A stretch of DNA of 64,000 bases from Streptomyces sp. TSRI0281 (GTDB lineage: Bacteria > Actinomycetota > Actinomycetes > Streptomycetales > Streptomycetaceae): positions 522,852 through 586,851 of the forward strand of contig NZ_LWLE01000001.1 in the NCBI RefSeq assembly GCF_001905125.1, written 5' to 3'. This document shows, in pieces, positions 34,065 to 42,049 of the stretch; positions within the stretch are counted from its first letter, which is position 1; each line of letters begins with the position of its first letter. The translations under genes and the position numbers were made by a program. The notes beneath the pieces are model-generated. The model ran no database searches and was not told the origin of the DNA. It saw only the letters and a list, made by a program, of their open reading frames with translations.

Positions 34065-34474
34065 CGGTCAGAATCCTCCGGATCGGGGGCGGTGGGGGAA
34101 GAAGCGAGAGAAGGCGTGGAGAGGGGGACGGAAGGACTTATTGGGGCATTTACGCTCATCATTCACCCATCGGCCGTCGCATGTCGGCCGAGCGACGGAC
34201 GGTCCCGGACTCCCGACGTCGCACGCCGCCCCCTCACCGGCGGGCGCTCACCGCACGACACCGGGCGTTGGCGTCCGCGCCGTCAGGTGTCCATCACGCG
34301 TTCCGAAACTCTCCCATCCGGGTGATTTTCCCCGCGTCCTGCGGACGGCCGTCGCCCGCTCTCGCTAGCGTTGGAACACATTCGTCCCTCCCTTCACTCT
34401 GACCCCACGTGCAACCTCGTTGCCCTCAAGCCCCTCTCCAGGGTCACAGATGTCGTTGATTCGAGGAGTCCACG
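34065..34474. other. Divergent intergenic region with a candidate plus-strand promoter
   Basis: About 410 bases between the hexosaminidase gene and the OHCU-like gene. The part 34140-34165 is AT-rich and may hold the minus-strand promoter. On the plus strand TAGCGT at 34366-34371 is a plausible -10, giving a leader of nearly 100 bases. No RNA structure or small gene was recognised. Confidence 0.45.
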
Positions 34475-35092
34475 CTGTCCAGGTCCAGCGAGCCCCACGC
34501 CGGCCTGCCGAAGCGATCACCGCAGCCGGCCGGGCGGACGGCCATACCCGTCCAGTGCCGCGGCCAGGCACCCTCGCCCGCACCGGTCCCGGCGCCGCCC
34601 GGCGACCACGCGACCGGTCTCGGCCGTCTCAACGCCGCACCGCGCGCCTCCGCCGAAGCCGCCCTGCTGGAGTGCTGCGGCAGCCGCCGCTGGGCCCAGC
34701 GGATGGCCGCGCATCGCCCGTTCCCGGATCTCGACGCCCTGCTCGCCGCCTCCGACGAGGCGGGCTACGACCTGTGCCCCACGGACATCGCCGAGGCACT
34801 CGCCGGGGAGCGCGCCCCCTGTCTGCGCCATGACGCGCCGCGCGCCGCCCATCTGGCGCTGCGGGCCGCGCACGCGGCGTACGAGAGCCGCTTCGGCCAT
34901 GTCTTCGTGATCGGCCTGGACGCGTCCCGCCCCTCGCGGCAGGTGGACCAGATGCTGGCCGGCATCCGGACCCGGCTGGCGCACGACCCGGACGAGGAGC
35001 GGGCCGTGACGGCGGACGAGATGCGACGACTCGCCCGGGGCCGCATCATCGAGCTGGTGACGGCCGCGGGCCGGGACGACGGCCCGTTCTAG
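34475..35092 (+). CDS. OHCU-decarboxylase-like protein, probable CTG start
   Basis: About 205 residues related to 2-oxo-4-hydroxy-4-carboxy-5-ureidoimidazoline decarboxylase, a ureide-pathway enzyme. Family segments are GLGRLNAAP, AEAALLECCGSRRWAQRMAAHRPFPDLDALLAA, and YESRFGHVFVIG with a C-terminal DEERAVTADEMRRLARGRI. The catalytic HPRIG motif normally after the second segment is missing (EALAGERAPCLRHD stands there), so activity is doubtful. No ATG, GTG or TTG occurs in frame between the stop at 34457-34459 and ATG 34703, yet homology begins well before 34703. A GAGGAG site (34463-34468) lies six bases before CTG 34475, which I take as start. No other purine-catabolism gene is nearby. Confidence 0.65.
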   Translation: MSRSSEPHAGLPKRSPQPAGRTAIPVQCRGQAPSPAPVPAPPGDHATGLGRLNAAPRASAEAALLECCGSRRWAQRMAAHRPFPDLDALLAASDEAGYDLCPTDIAEALAGERAPCLRHDAPRAAHLALRAAHAAYESRFGHVFVIGLDASRPSRQVDQMLAGIRTRLAHDPDEERAVTADEMRRLARGRIIELVTAAGRDDGPF

Positions 35093-35249
35093 CCACCGGG
35101 CCGGGCCGTGGTGCGACGGCGGTCCGAGCCGCCGCGACGGCCCGAGCCGGGTACGTTCCTTTTCGTCCGCTCTAGCCCGTCCGTGCCTGTTTGATTGCCA
35201 CTTTGATCACACCAGAGGCCCCGGCGCGAACGAACCGACAAAGCGTCGC

Positions 35250-35255
35250 TACGAT
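35250..35255 (+). promoter_or_regulatory. Possible -10 of the sdh operon
   Basis: TACGAT lies about 87 bases before the sdhC start in the 249-bp upstream gap. The -35 is weak (GAACGA-like), so this is tentative. Confidence 0.3.
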
Positions 35256-35341
35256 GGCCGGGGCCGGTGGACCGTACCCGGCCGGGTCAGACCGACAGTC
35301 AAGCCGGCCGACCCCAATCCCCGCTCCCGGAGGGTTCTTCC

Positions 35342-35722
35342 GTGCCGGCTGGAACGCTGTACCGCGGCCGGGAAGGCATGTGGTCCTGGGTGGCTCATCG
35401 AGTCACCGGTGTCCTCATTTTCTTCTTCCTGTTCGTACACGTCCTGGACACCGCTCTTGTCCGTGTCTCCCCCGAGGCCTACGACGAAGTCGTGGCCACG
35501 TACAAGACATGGCCTGTCGCGCTCCTCGAATACGGCCTCGTGGCCGCGATTCTCTTTCATGCGCTGAACGGTCTCCGCATCGTCGCCGTGGACTTCTGGG
35601 CCAAGGGCCCGCGCTTCCAGAAGCAGATGCTCTGGACCGTGCTGGGCATCTGGACCGTGCTGATGGTCGGGGCCCTGTACCCCGTTCTCGGCCACGCCGT
35701 ACGCGAACTCTTCGGGAGCTGA
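35342..35722 (+). CDS. sdhC: Succinate dehydrogenase cytochrome b subunit
   Basis: A 126-residue membrane anchor of complex II with three hydrophobic segments (about 22-45, 62-84 and 97-118). SdhC landmarks are GMWSWVAHRVTGVLIFFFLFVHVLD near the N-terminus, with a candidate haem/quinone-side histidine, and LFHALNGLRIVAVDF. The GTG at 35342 follows GGAGG by nine bases. It opens the sdhCDAB operon and is followed by sdhD after five bases. It passes electrons from the iron-sulfur subunit to menaquinone. Confidence 0.92.
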   Translation: MPAGTLYRGREGMWSWVAHRVTGVLIFFFLFVHVLDTALVRVSPEAYDEVVATYKTWPVALLEYGLVAAILFHALNGLRIVAVDFWAKGPRFQKQMLWTVLGIWTVLMVGALYPVLGHAVRELFGS

Positions 35723-35727
35723 GGCCC

Positions 35728-36204
35728 ATGTCCACCGAGACCTCTTCCGCGATCGGTGACGTCGAAGGCGTGAGCCTGTACGACGTCGACCACCCGGCCC
35801 CCGTGATCGAGCCCCCGCGCAAGCGGACGGGCAAGACCCCCAAGGGTTCGCGCACCAATTTCGAGATGTACGCCTGGCTCTTCATGCGCCTGTCGGGCAT
35901 CGTCCTGGTCGTCCTGGTCATCGGCCACCTGCTGATCCAGCTGGTGCTCGACGGCGGTGTCTCCAAGATCGGCTTCGCCTTCGTGGCGGGCCGCTGGGCC
36001 TCGCCGTTCTGGCAGGTCTGGGACCTCACGATGCTGTGGCTCGCCATGCTTCACGGCGCCAACGGCCTCCGTACGGTCATCAACGACTACGCCGAACGGG
36101 ACAACACCCGCTTCTGGCTGAAGATGCTGCTGTACACCGCCACGGTGTTCACCGTCCTGCTGGGCACGCTGGTGATCTTCACCTTCGACCCGAACATCCG
36201 CTAG
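35728..36204 (+). CDS. sdhD: Succinate dehydrogenase membrane anchor subunit
   Basis: A 158-residue second membrane anchor. A 45-residue polar N-terminus precedes three membrane segments (about 52-76, 88-112 and 130-152). Family features are MRLSGIVLVVLVIGHLLIQ and MLHGANGLRTVINDY, with histidines placed for haem or quinone binding. It starts five bases after sdhC stops and ends 30 bases before sdhA, whose start has GAGGAAA upstream. It completes the two-subunit anchor seen in actinobacterial complex II. Confidence 0.92.
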   Translation: MSTETSSAIGDVEGVSLYDVDHPAPVIEPPRKRTGKTPKGSRTNFEMYAWLFMRLSGIVLVVLVIGHLLIQLVLDGGVSKIGFAFVAGRWASPFWQVWDLTMLWLAMLHGANGLRTVINDYAERDNTRFWLKMLLYTATVFTVLLGTLVIFTFDPNIR

Positions 36205-36234
36205 GCGCCGGGACAGAGGGACCAGAGGAAAACC

Positions 36235-37989
36235 ATGCAGATCCACAAGTACGACACCGTCATCGTCGGCGCCGGCGGCGCCGGCATGCGCGCGGCCATC
36301 GAGTCGACCAAGCGCAGCCGTACCGCCGTGCTGACGAAGCTGTACCCGACCCGCTCCCACACGGGCGCCGCGCAGGGTGGCATGGCCGCCGCGCTCGCCA
36401 ACGTGGAAGAGGACAACTGGGAGTGGCACACCTTCGACACGATCAAGGGCGGCGACTACCTGGTCGACCAGGACGCCGCCGAGATCCTGGCGAAGGAGGC
36501 CATCGACTCGGTACTCGACCTGGAGAAGATGGGCCTGCCGTTCAACCGCACGCCCGAGGGCAAGATCGACCAGCGCCGCTTCGGCGGCCACAGCCGTAAC
36601 CACGGCGAGGCCCCGGTCCGCCGGTCCTGCTACGCCTCGGACCGCACCGGCCACATGATCCTCCAGACGCTGTACCAGAACTGCGTCAAGGAGGGCGTGG
36701 AGTTCTTCAACGAGTTCTACGTCCTGGACCTCCTGCTCCAGGACGTCGACGGGGTCAAGAAGTCCGCGGGCGTCGTCGCCTACGAGCTGGCCACCGGCGA
36801 GATCCACGTCTTCCAGGCGAAGTCGGTCATCTTCGCCTCCGGCGGCACCGGCAAGTTCTTCAAGGTGACGTCGAACGCCCACACCCTGACCGGTGACGGC
36901 CAGGCCGCCGCGTACCGCCGCGGTCTGCCGCTGGAGGACATGGAGTTCTTCCAGTTCCACCCGACGGGCATCTGGCGCATGGGCATCCTGCTGACGGAGG
37001 GCGCCCGCGGTGAGGGCGGCATCCTCCGCAACAAGGACGGCGAGCGCTTCATGGAGAAGTACGCGCCCGTCATGAAGGACCTAGCGTCCCGTGACGTCGT
37101 CTCCCGCTCCATCTACACGGAGATCCGTGAAGGCCGCGGCTGCGGTCCGGAGGGCGACCACGTCTACCTGGACCTCACCCACCTGCCGCCGGAGCAGCTG
37201 GACGCGAAGCTCCCGGACATCACCGAGTTCGCGCGTACGTACCTCGGCATCGAGCCCTACACGGACCCGATCCCGATCCAGCCGACCGCGCACTACGCCA
37301 TGGGCGGCATCCCGACCAACGTCGAGGGCGAGGTGCTGGCCGACAACACCACCGTCGTCCCGGGCCTGTACGCCGCCGGCGAGGTCGCCTGTGTCTCCGT
37401 GCACGGCGCCAACCGTCTGGGCACCAACTCGCTGCTCGACATCAACGTCTTCGGGCGCCGGTCGGGCATCGCCGCCGCCGAGTACTCCGCGAAGAACGAC
37501 TTCGTCGAGCTTCCCGAGAACCCGGCCCAGCAGGTCATCGACCAGGTCGGGCGGCTGCGCGACTCCAACGGCACCGAGCGGGTGGCCGTGCTCCGTCTGG
37601 AGCTGCAGGAGTGCATGGACGCCAACGTGATGGTCTTCCGCACCGAGCAGACGATCAAGACGGCGGTCGACAAGATCGCCGAGCTGCGCGAGCGCTACCT
37701 GAACGTGTCCATCCAGGACAAGGGCAAGCGGTTCAACACCGACCTGCTGGAGGCCATCGAGCTGGGCAACCTGCTCGACCTGGCCGAGGTCATGGCGACC
37801 TCCGCGCTGGCCCGCAAGGAGTCCCGCGGCGGCCACTACCGCGAGGACTACCCGAACCGCGACGACGTCAACTTCATGCGCCACACCATGGCGTACCGCG
37901 AGGTCGCGGACGACGGCACCGAGTCGATCCGGCTCGACTACAAGCCCGTCGTGACGACCCGCTATCAGCCGATGGAGCGTAAGTACTGA
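36235..37989 (+). CDS. sdhA: Succinate dehydrogenase flavoprotein subunit
   Basis: The 584-residue catalytic subunit oxidises succinate to fumarate on the cytoplasmic face. The FAD dinucleotide motif [13 protein letters not shown] is at 9-21, and the covalent FAD histidine lies in [10 protein letters not shown] (H42). Substrate-binding segments are [22 protein letters not shown] and the C-terminal [14 protein letters not shown]. The length is standard. The stop overlaps the sdhB start (TGATG), coupling the two soluble subunits. Confidence 0.97.
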   Translation: MQIHKYDTVIVGAGGAGMRAAIESTKRSRTAVLTKLYPTRSHTGAAQGGMAAALANVEEDNWEWHTFDTIKGGDYLVDQDAAEILAKEAIDSVLDLEKMGLPFNRTPEGKIDQRRFGGHSRNHGEAPVRRSCYASDRTGHMILQTLYQNCVKEGVEFFNEFYVLDLLLQDVDGVKKSAGVVAYELATGEIHVFQAKSVIFASGGTGKFFKVTSNAHTLTGDGQAAAYRRGLPLEDMEFFQFHPTGIWRMGILLTEGARGEGGILRNKDGERFMEKYAPVMKDLASRDVVSRSIYTEIREGRGCGPEGDHVYLDLTHLPPEQLDAKLPDITEFARTYLGIEPYTDPIPIQPTAHYAMGGIPTNVEGEVLADNTTVVPGLYAAGEVACVSVHGANRLGTNSLLDINVFGRRSGIAAAEYSAKNDFVELPENPAQQVIDQVGRLRDSNGTERVAVLRLELQECMDANVMVFRTEQTIKTAVDKIAELRERYLNVSIQDKGKRFNTDLLEAIELGNLLDLAEVMATSALARKESRGGHYREDYPNRDDVNFMRHTMAYREVADDGTESIRLDYKPVVTTRYQPMERKY

Positions 37990-38765
37990 TGGCTACCCCG
38001 ACACTGGACAAGGCCGGCCCCGCCGACAAGCCCGAGGCGGGCTTCGCCGACTCCCCGTACATCACGGCCACGTTCCGGATCCGCCGCTTCAACCCCGAGG
38101 TGTCGGACGAGGCGCAGTGGCAGGACTTCCAGATCGAGATCGACCCGAAGGAGCGTGTTCTCGACGCCCTTCACAAGATCAAGTGGGATGTCGACGGCAC
38201 GCTGACCTTCCGGCGCTCCTGCGCGCACGGCATCTGCGGCTCCGACGCGATGCGGATCAACGGCAAGAACAGGCTCGCCTGCAAGACGCTGATCAAGGAC
38301 ATCAACCCGGAGAAGCCGATCACGGTCGAGGCCATCAAGGGCCTCACGGTCCTCAAGGACCTCGTGGTCGACATGGAGCCGTTCTTCCAGGCGTTCCGCG
38401 ACGTCATGCCCTTCCTCATCACCAAGGGGAACGAGCCGACCCGCGAGCGTCTGCAGTCCGCCGAGGACCGCGAGCGCTTCGACGACACCACCAAGTGCAT
38501 CCTGTGCGCCGCGTGCACGTCGTCCTGCCCCGTGTTCTGGAACGACGGGCAGTACTTCGGCCCGGCCGCGATCGTCAACGCGCACCGCTTCATCTTCGAC
38601 TCGCGCGACGAGGGCGGCGAGCAGCGCCTGGAGATCCTCAACGACCGTGACGGTGTGTGGCGTTGCCGCACGACGTTCAACTGCACGGACGCCTGCCCGC
38701 GTGGCATCGAGGTCACCAAGGCGATCCAGGAAGTGAAGCGTGCGCTGATCACGCGTCGCTTCTGA
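37989..38765 (+). CDS. sdhB: Succinate dehydrogenase iron-sulfur subunit
   Basis: A 258-residue subunit that carries electrons from FAD to quinone. The [2Fe-2S] ligands lie in RSCAHGICGSD and C98, with Asp in the third position as in E. coli SdhB. The [4Fe-4S] and [3Fe-4S] clusters use CILCAACTSSCP and CRTTFNCTDACPRGI. The N-terminal 20 residues are extra and Ala/Pro-rich, as in other actinobacteria. The operon ends 27 bases later at a strong hairpin. Confidence 0.97.
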   Translation: MATPTLDKAGPADKPEAGFADSPYITATFRIRRFNPEVSDEAQWQDFQIEIDPKERVLDALHKIKWDVDGTLTFRRSCAHGICGSDAMRINGKNRLACKTLIKDINPEKPITVEAIKGLTVLKDLVVDMEPFFQAFRDVMPFLITKGNEPTRERLQSAEDRERFDDTTKCILCAACTSSCPVFWNDGQYFGPAAIVNAHRFIFDSRDEGGEQRLEILNDRDGVWRCRTTFNCTDACPRGIEVTKAIQEVKRALITRRF

Positions 38766-38791
38766 CCTTCCCGGTCCACCGGCCGTACCCC

Positions 38792-38838
38792 AAGAGGCCC
38801 CGTTTCCCGCAGTGTTGCCACGGGAAGCGGGGCCTCTT
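38792..38838 (+). terminator. Terminator of the sdh operon
   Basis: An 18-bp inverted repeat (38792-38809 with 38821-38838) beginning AAGAGGCCCCG, with one G-T pair and an 11-base loop. The 3' arm ends in CCTCTT followed by GCTGC rather than a T-run. Confidence 0.9.
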
Positions 38839-38904
38839 GCTGCGCTGTCCGGGTGTGGACGGTACGGTCATGCGGAGCTGAAGACCGAAGAGAACGGGGA
38901 TCTC

Positions 38905-39498
38905 GTGACCGAGCCCAATCCGTACGCGGACGACTCATACAAGTGGGGCCCGCCCCAGCAGCCGGGCCACCCGCCCACCGTGGCGGACGGGCAGGGTTAC
39001 GGGTATCCGGCACCGGGCGCGGCTCCCGCGTACGGGTATCCGCAGCCCCTGCCCGACTCCGCGACCCAGCCGGGTCCGGGGTACGGCTATCCGGGTCCCG
39101 GCCAGCCGGCCCCCGGCCACCACCTCCCGGTGCAGCAGGGCATGCCCGGCGGCGGGGTGCCGATGCTGTCCTTCGGCGACATCACCGTCATGAACGACTC
39201 GATCGTGACGCCGTCCGGGACGATGCCCCTCAAGGGCGCCGTGTGGACGGCGACCGACATGTCGCGCACGGAGGAGAAGATCCCGCCGGTCGCGATCGTG
39301 CTGGCGATCGTCTTCGCCCTGCTGTGCCTGATCGGCCTGCTCTTCCTTCTGATGAAGGAGAAGAAGACCACCGGCTTCATCCAGGTCACGGTCACCAGCG
39401 GGGGCCGGCACCACTCGACGATGATCCCGGCGATGGGTCCCGAGACGTTCCCCATGGTCATGGCGCAGCTCAACACCGCCCGTTCGATGAGCGCCTGA
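38905..39498 (+). CDS. Conserved actinobacterial membrane protein with YGYP-rich N-terminus
   Basis: A 197-residue single-pass membrane protein of unknown function. Residues 1-85 are Pro, Gly and Tyr rich with repeated GYGYP/YGYPxP words, probably disordered and cytoplasmic. A folded segment MLSFGDITVMNDSIVTPSGTMPLKGAVWTATDM follows, then a membrane helix (about 132-155, PVAIVLAIVFALLCLIGLLFLLM) and a short C-terminal domain (TTGFIQVTVTSGGRHHSTMIP). The start is GTG 38905 with GGGGA upstream. No function can be assigned from its neighbours. Confidence 0.85.
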   Translation: MTEPNPYADDSYKWGPPQQPGHPPTVADGQGYGYPAPGAAPAYGYPQPLPDSATQPGPGYGYPGPGQPAPGHHLPVQQGMPGGGVPMLSFGDITVMNDSIVTPSGTMPLKGAVWTATDMSRTEEKIPPVAIVLAIVFALLCLIGLLFLLMKEKKTTGFIQVTVTSGGRHHSTMIPAMGPETFPMVMAQLNTARSMSA

Positions 39499-39543
39499 GT
39501 CTGCCGGGACGCCGGTAGCACCGGCGTCCGGCTCACTCCGGGC

Positions 39544-40053
39544 TCACTCCCGGCCGACGCCGTCCCGGTCCTCCGCGGCGACCATGATGCGCCGCAGCAT
39601 GTCGTTGAGCCGGGTGCGTTCGCCGGGGTCGAGCACGCCGAGCAGCCGGTGCTCCTCGTCGCCGAGGAAGTCCATCGCGCCCCGCCAGGTCGAGCGGCCC
39701 GCCTCGGTGAGCTCGACGACGACCCGCCGCCGGTCCGTGGTGGACTGCGTGCGGCGGACGAACCCGCGCTTCTCCAGCGCGTCGAGGCGGCCGGTGACGG
39801 AGGCCGGGGCGAGGTCGAGGTCGGCGGAGAGTTCGGAGGGCGCCGCCACGCCGCCGCGTCCGGCGAGCTTGTGGAGCGTGTCGAACTCCTGACGGTCCAG
39901 GTCGAGGTCGACGAGCGACTGCTCGCGCGCCCGGCGCAGGTGCACGGAGATCTTCTTCATCCGGGTGACCGCGCCCTCGACCTCGGGATCGAGACCGGGC
40001 AGGACCGGCTTCCACCGCTCCACATGCCCGTCGGTCCAGTCGCGTTGCTCCAT
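39544..40053 (-). CDS. MarR-family regulator of the divergent MFS transporter
   Basis: A 169-residue MarR-type repressor. The N-terminal dimer helix (ARVTRMKKISVHLRRAREQSL-like region), the helix-turn-helix (FDTLHKLAGRGGVAAPSELSADLDLAPASVTGRLDALEKRG) and the wing with the classic DRRRVVVELTEAGR are complete. The ATG at 40053 has no ribosome site. A TACGAT box ends six bases upstream, so the message is probably leaderless. It is divergent from an MFS exporter across a 107-bp region that contains a long inverted repeat over the exporter promoter, the usual layout for a local efflux repressor. Confidence 0.9.
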   Translation of the reverse strand: MEQRDWTDGHVERWKPVLPGLDPEVEGAVTRMKKISVHLRRAREQSLVDLDLDRQEFDTLHKLAGRGGVAAPSELSADLDLAPASVTGRLDALEKRGFVRRTQSTTDRRRVVVELTEAGRSTWRGAMDFLGDEEHRLLGVLDPGERTRLNDMLRRIMVAAEDRDGVGRE

Positions 40054-40059
40054 ACCGAA

Positions 40060-40065
40060 ATCGTA
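40060..40065 (-). promoter_or_regulatory. -10 box for leaderless marR gene
   Basis: TACGAT on the minus strand, six bases before the ATG at 40053, with no ribosome site. Confidence 0.45.
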
Positions 40066-40117
40066 CGCCCGCCCCCCTGTCCGGTCCCCGGCGTCCGACA
40101 CCCGCCCGCCCTCAGGT

Positions 40118-40148
40118 ATTTCGTTGACGAATTATTCGTTTCCGAAAT
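40118..40148. promoter_or_regulatory. Putative MarR operator, 15-1-15 inverted repeat
   Basis: ATTTCGTTGACGAAT (40118-40132), one base, then ATTCGTTTCCGAAAT (40134-40148); 12 of 15 positions are complementary. It covers the -35 and spacer of the MFS promoter, so binding would block transcription. Confidence 0.6.
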
Positions 40149-40153
40149 ACATT
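40124..40153 (+). promoter_or_regulatory. Promoter of the MFS exporter gene
   Basis: TTGACG (40124-40129), an 18-base spacer and TACATT (40148-40153). The -10 ends seven bases before ATG 40161, predicting a leaderless message. Confidence 0.65.
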
Positions 40154-40160
40154 GTCGCTC

Positions 40161-41543
40161 ATGCCCCACCCCCTGCGCACGCGCGCCTTCCGCCTCCTGT
40201 TCGTCGGACGCACCCTCTCCCTCCTCGGCGACGCCGCGATCCCCGCCGCCCTCACGCTCGCCGTCTACGAGGCCACCGGATCGACCGGGGCACTCGCCCT
40301 CGTCCTGGCCTGCGCGATGGTCCCCAAGCTGCTCCTGCTGCCGCTCGGCGGCGTCATCGGCGACCGCTTCAACGCCCGTACGGTCGCCCTGCTCACCGAC
40401 CTCGTCCGGTGCGCGACCCAGATCTTCGTCGGCGTCGAACTGCTCGGCGGATCACCGGAGCTGTGGCAGATCGCGGTGGCCGAGGTGTTCGGCGGCGCGG
40501 CGGGGGCCTTCGCCATGCCGACCGTGTCGCCGCTGATCCGCTCCACCGTCGCCCCCTCGGGGCTGCTGCGCGCCAACTCCCTGATGGCGGTGGCCGTCAG
40601 CGCGACCCGGTTCGGCGGCCCCGCACTGGCCGGGACGCTGGTCCTCACCGTGGGGCCCGGCTGGGCGTTCCTGCTGGACGGTGCGACCTTCGCCGTCAGC
40701 GCCGCGCTGCTCGGCGCGATCGACATCGAGAAGGTGTCGATTCCCCGGAGGTCCTTCACGGCGGACCTCAAGGAGGGCTGGGGCGAGGTCCGCTCCCGCG
40801 ACTGGTACTGGACCAGCCTCGTCGCCCACGCCGCCTGGAACGGCGCGGCGGCCGTCCTGGCGACGCTCGGACCGGCCCTCGTCGTCGGCGGGCAGGGCGG
40901 CAGCGGCACCTGGATCGCCCTGCTCCAGGCCGGGTCGGCCGGGCTGCTGCTCGGCTCCCTGCTCGCGGGCCGGGTCCGGCCGCGCCGACCGGTCCTGGTC
41001 GCCAATCTGGCCCTCGCCACGTACGCCTTCCCGCTCGTCCTGCTCGCCGCCGACGCCCCCCGCTGGCTGACCATCGCGTCGTACGGCGTCGCGCTGGCGG
41101 GCCTGGGCTTCCTCGGTCCCGTGTGGGACACCGCAGTGCAGTCCGCGATACCCGCCCACGCGCTGGCCCGGGTGACCTCGTACGACTGGCTGCTCTCGCT
41201 GGGCGCGATGCCGCTGGGCTACGTACTGGCACCGCTCGCCGCGTCCGCCTGGGGCCCGGAGACCCCGCTCCTCGTCGCCGCGGTCGCGGTCGGGGCCGCG
41301 TGCCTGGCGACGGCAGCGGTGCCGGGCGTACGGAAGTTCGGGCCACCGGCCCCGGAGCCGAAGGCGGCGGAAGGGCCGGAGAGTTCGGAGGGATCGAAGG
41401 GAGCCAAGGGGTCGGAGGGTTCGGAGGGGGCCAAGGGGTCGGAGGGTTCGGAGGGGGCCAAGGGGTCGGAGGGTTCGGAGGGGGCCAAGGGGTCGGAGGC
41501 TTCGGGGAGTTCGGTGGCGGAGCGCACAGGGACCCCGTCTTGA
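40161..41543 (+). CDS. MFS efflux transporter (EntS-like) with Gly/Lys/Glu repeat tail
   Basis: A 460-residue drug or siderophore exporter of the major facilitator type with about 12 membrane segments. Family marks are FRLLFVGRTLSLLGDAAIPAAL, the loop LGGVIGDRFNARTV and an acidic GPVWDTAVQSAIP segment in the second half. The last 60 residues are an unusual soluble tail made of GAKGSEGSE repeats encoded by 27-bp tandem DNA repeats. ATG at 40161 is preferred to TTG 40152 because it matches the leaderless promoter. It is controlled, by position, by the divergent MarR. Substrate is unknown. Confidence 0.88.
   Translation: MPHPLRTRAFRLLFVGRTLSLLGDAAIPAALTLAVYEATGSTGALALVLACAMVPKLLLLPLGGVIGDRFNARTVALLTDLVRCATQIFVGVELLGGSPELWQIAVAEVFGGAAGAFAMPTVSPLIRSTVAPSGLLRANSLMAVAVSATRFGGPALAGTLVLTVGPGWAFLLDGATFAVSAALLGAIDIEKVSIPRRSFTADLKEGWGEVRSRDWYWTSLVAHAAWNGAAAVLATLGPALVVGGQGGSGTWIALLQAGSAGLLLGSLLAGRVRPRRPVLVANLALATYAFPLVLLAADAPRWLTIASYGVALAGLGFLGPVWDTAVQSAIPAHALARVTSYDWLLSLGAMPLGYVLAPLAASAWGPETPLLVAAVAVGAACLATAAVPGVRKFGPPAPEPKAAEGPESSEGSKGAKGSEGSEGAKGSEGSEGAKGSEGSEGAKGSEASGSSVAERTGTPS
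41401..41508 (+). repeat. 27-bp in-frame tandem repeat, four units
   Basis: Units at 41401-41427, 41428-41454, 41455-41481 and a diverged 41482-41508 encode nine-residue repeats of the type GAKGSEGSE at the end of the MFS protein. Units two and three are identical, which points to recent expansion. Confidence 0.9.
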
Positions 41544-41553
41544 ACATGTTCAA
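41540..41553. promoter_or_regulatory. TetR-type operator 1 (perfect palindrome)
   Basis: TTGAACATGTTCAA is a perfect 14-bp palindrome overlapping the MFS stop codon and the -35 of the next operon. A near-identical copy lies 44 bp downstream. Confidence 0.65.
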
Positions 41554-41568
41554 AGTCAGGTCTACAGT
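41540..41568 (+). promoter_or_regulatory. Promoter of the small-membrane-protein/DUF393 operon
   Basis: TTGAAC (41540-41545), a 17-base spacer and TACAGT (41563-41568). The -35 is part of operator 1. Confidence 0.55.
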
Positions 41569-41583
41569 CCATGACAACAGCTT

Positions 41584-41597
41584 TTGAACACGTTCAA
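41584..41597. promoter_or_regulatory. TetR-type operator 2
   Basis: TTGAACACGTTCAA differs from operator 1 by one base and lies just after the predicted transcript start and before the gene at 41610. Two copies flanking the promoter fit a repressor encoded two genes downstream. Confidence 0.65.
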
Positions 41598-41609
41598 GGG
41601 AGCCGGGGC

Positions 41610-42044
41610 ATGGACCTCACCGTTGTCGCGTACGTCATCTATCTGCTGATCAGCGTCGCTCTCACCATCTGGGTCGCCCGCACCCTCAGCCGCAACGGCA
41701 AGGTGTTCCTCGCGGATGTGCTGCACGGGAACGAGAAGCTCGCCGACGCCGTCAACCACCTGCTGGTGGTCGGCTTCTACCTCGTCAACCTGGGCTTCGT
41801 GACCCTCTATCTGAAGAACGCCGACAGTGTGGCCGACGCCCGCGGACTCTTCGACGCCCTCTCCACGAAGGTCGGCGTCGTGCTGCTCGTGCTCGGCGGA
41901 ATGCACCTCGCCAACGTCTACGTACTGAACAGGATCCGCCGCCGCGGCATGATGGAGCGCGAGCAGACCCCGCCGGTGCCGCCGCAGGGCTGGACCGGTC
42001 CCACCCCGCAGGGCCCGTGGGCCGCCCCCGCCACCGGACGGTGA
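41610..42044 (+). CDS. Small four-helix integral membrane protein
   Basis: A 144-residue protein of unknown function with about three membrane segments (5-27, 50-75, 92-112; VVAYVIYLLISVALTIWVA and GVVLLVLGGMHLANVYVL) and a Pro-rich cytoplasmic tail. Such proteins occur in Streptomyces next to DUF393 and TetR genes. The ATG follows AAGGGAG. It is the first gene of the operon controlled by the two TTGAAC operators. Role is unknown. Confidence 0.8.
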   Translation: MDLTVVAYVIYLLISVALTIWVARTLSRNGKVFLADVLHGNEKLADAVNHLLVVGFYLVNLGFVTLYLKNADSVADARGLFDALSTKVGVVLLVLGGMHLANVYVLNRIRRRGMMEREQTPPVPPQGWTGPTPQGPWAAPATGR

Positions 42045-42049
42045 GCCGG

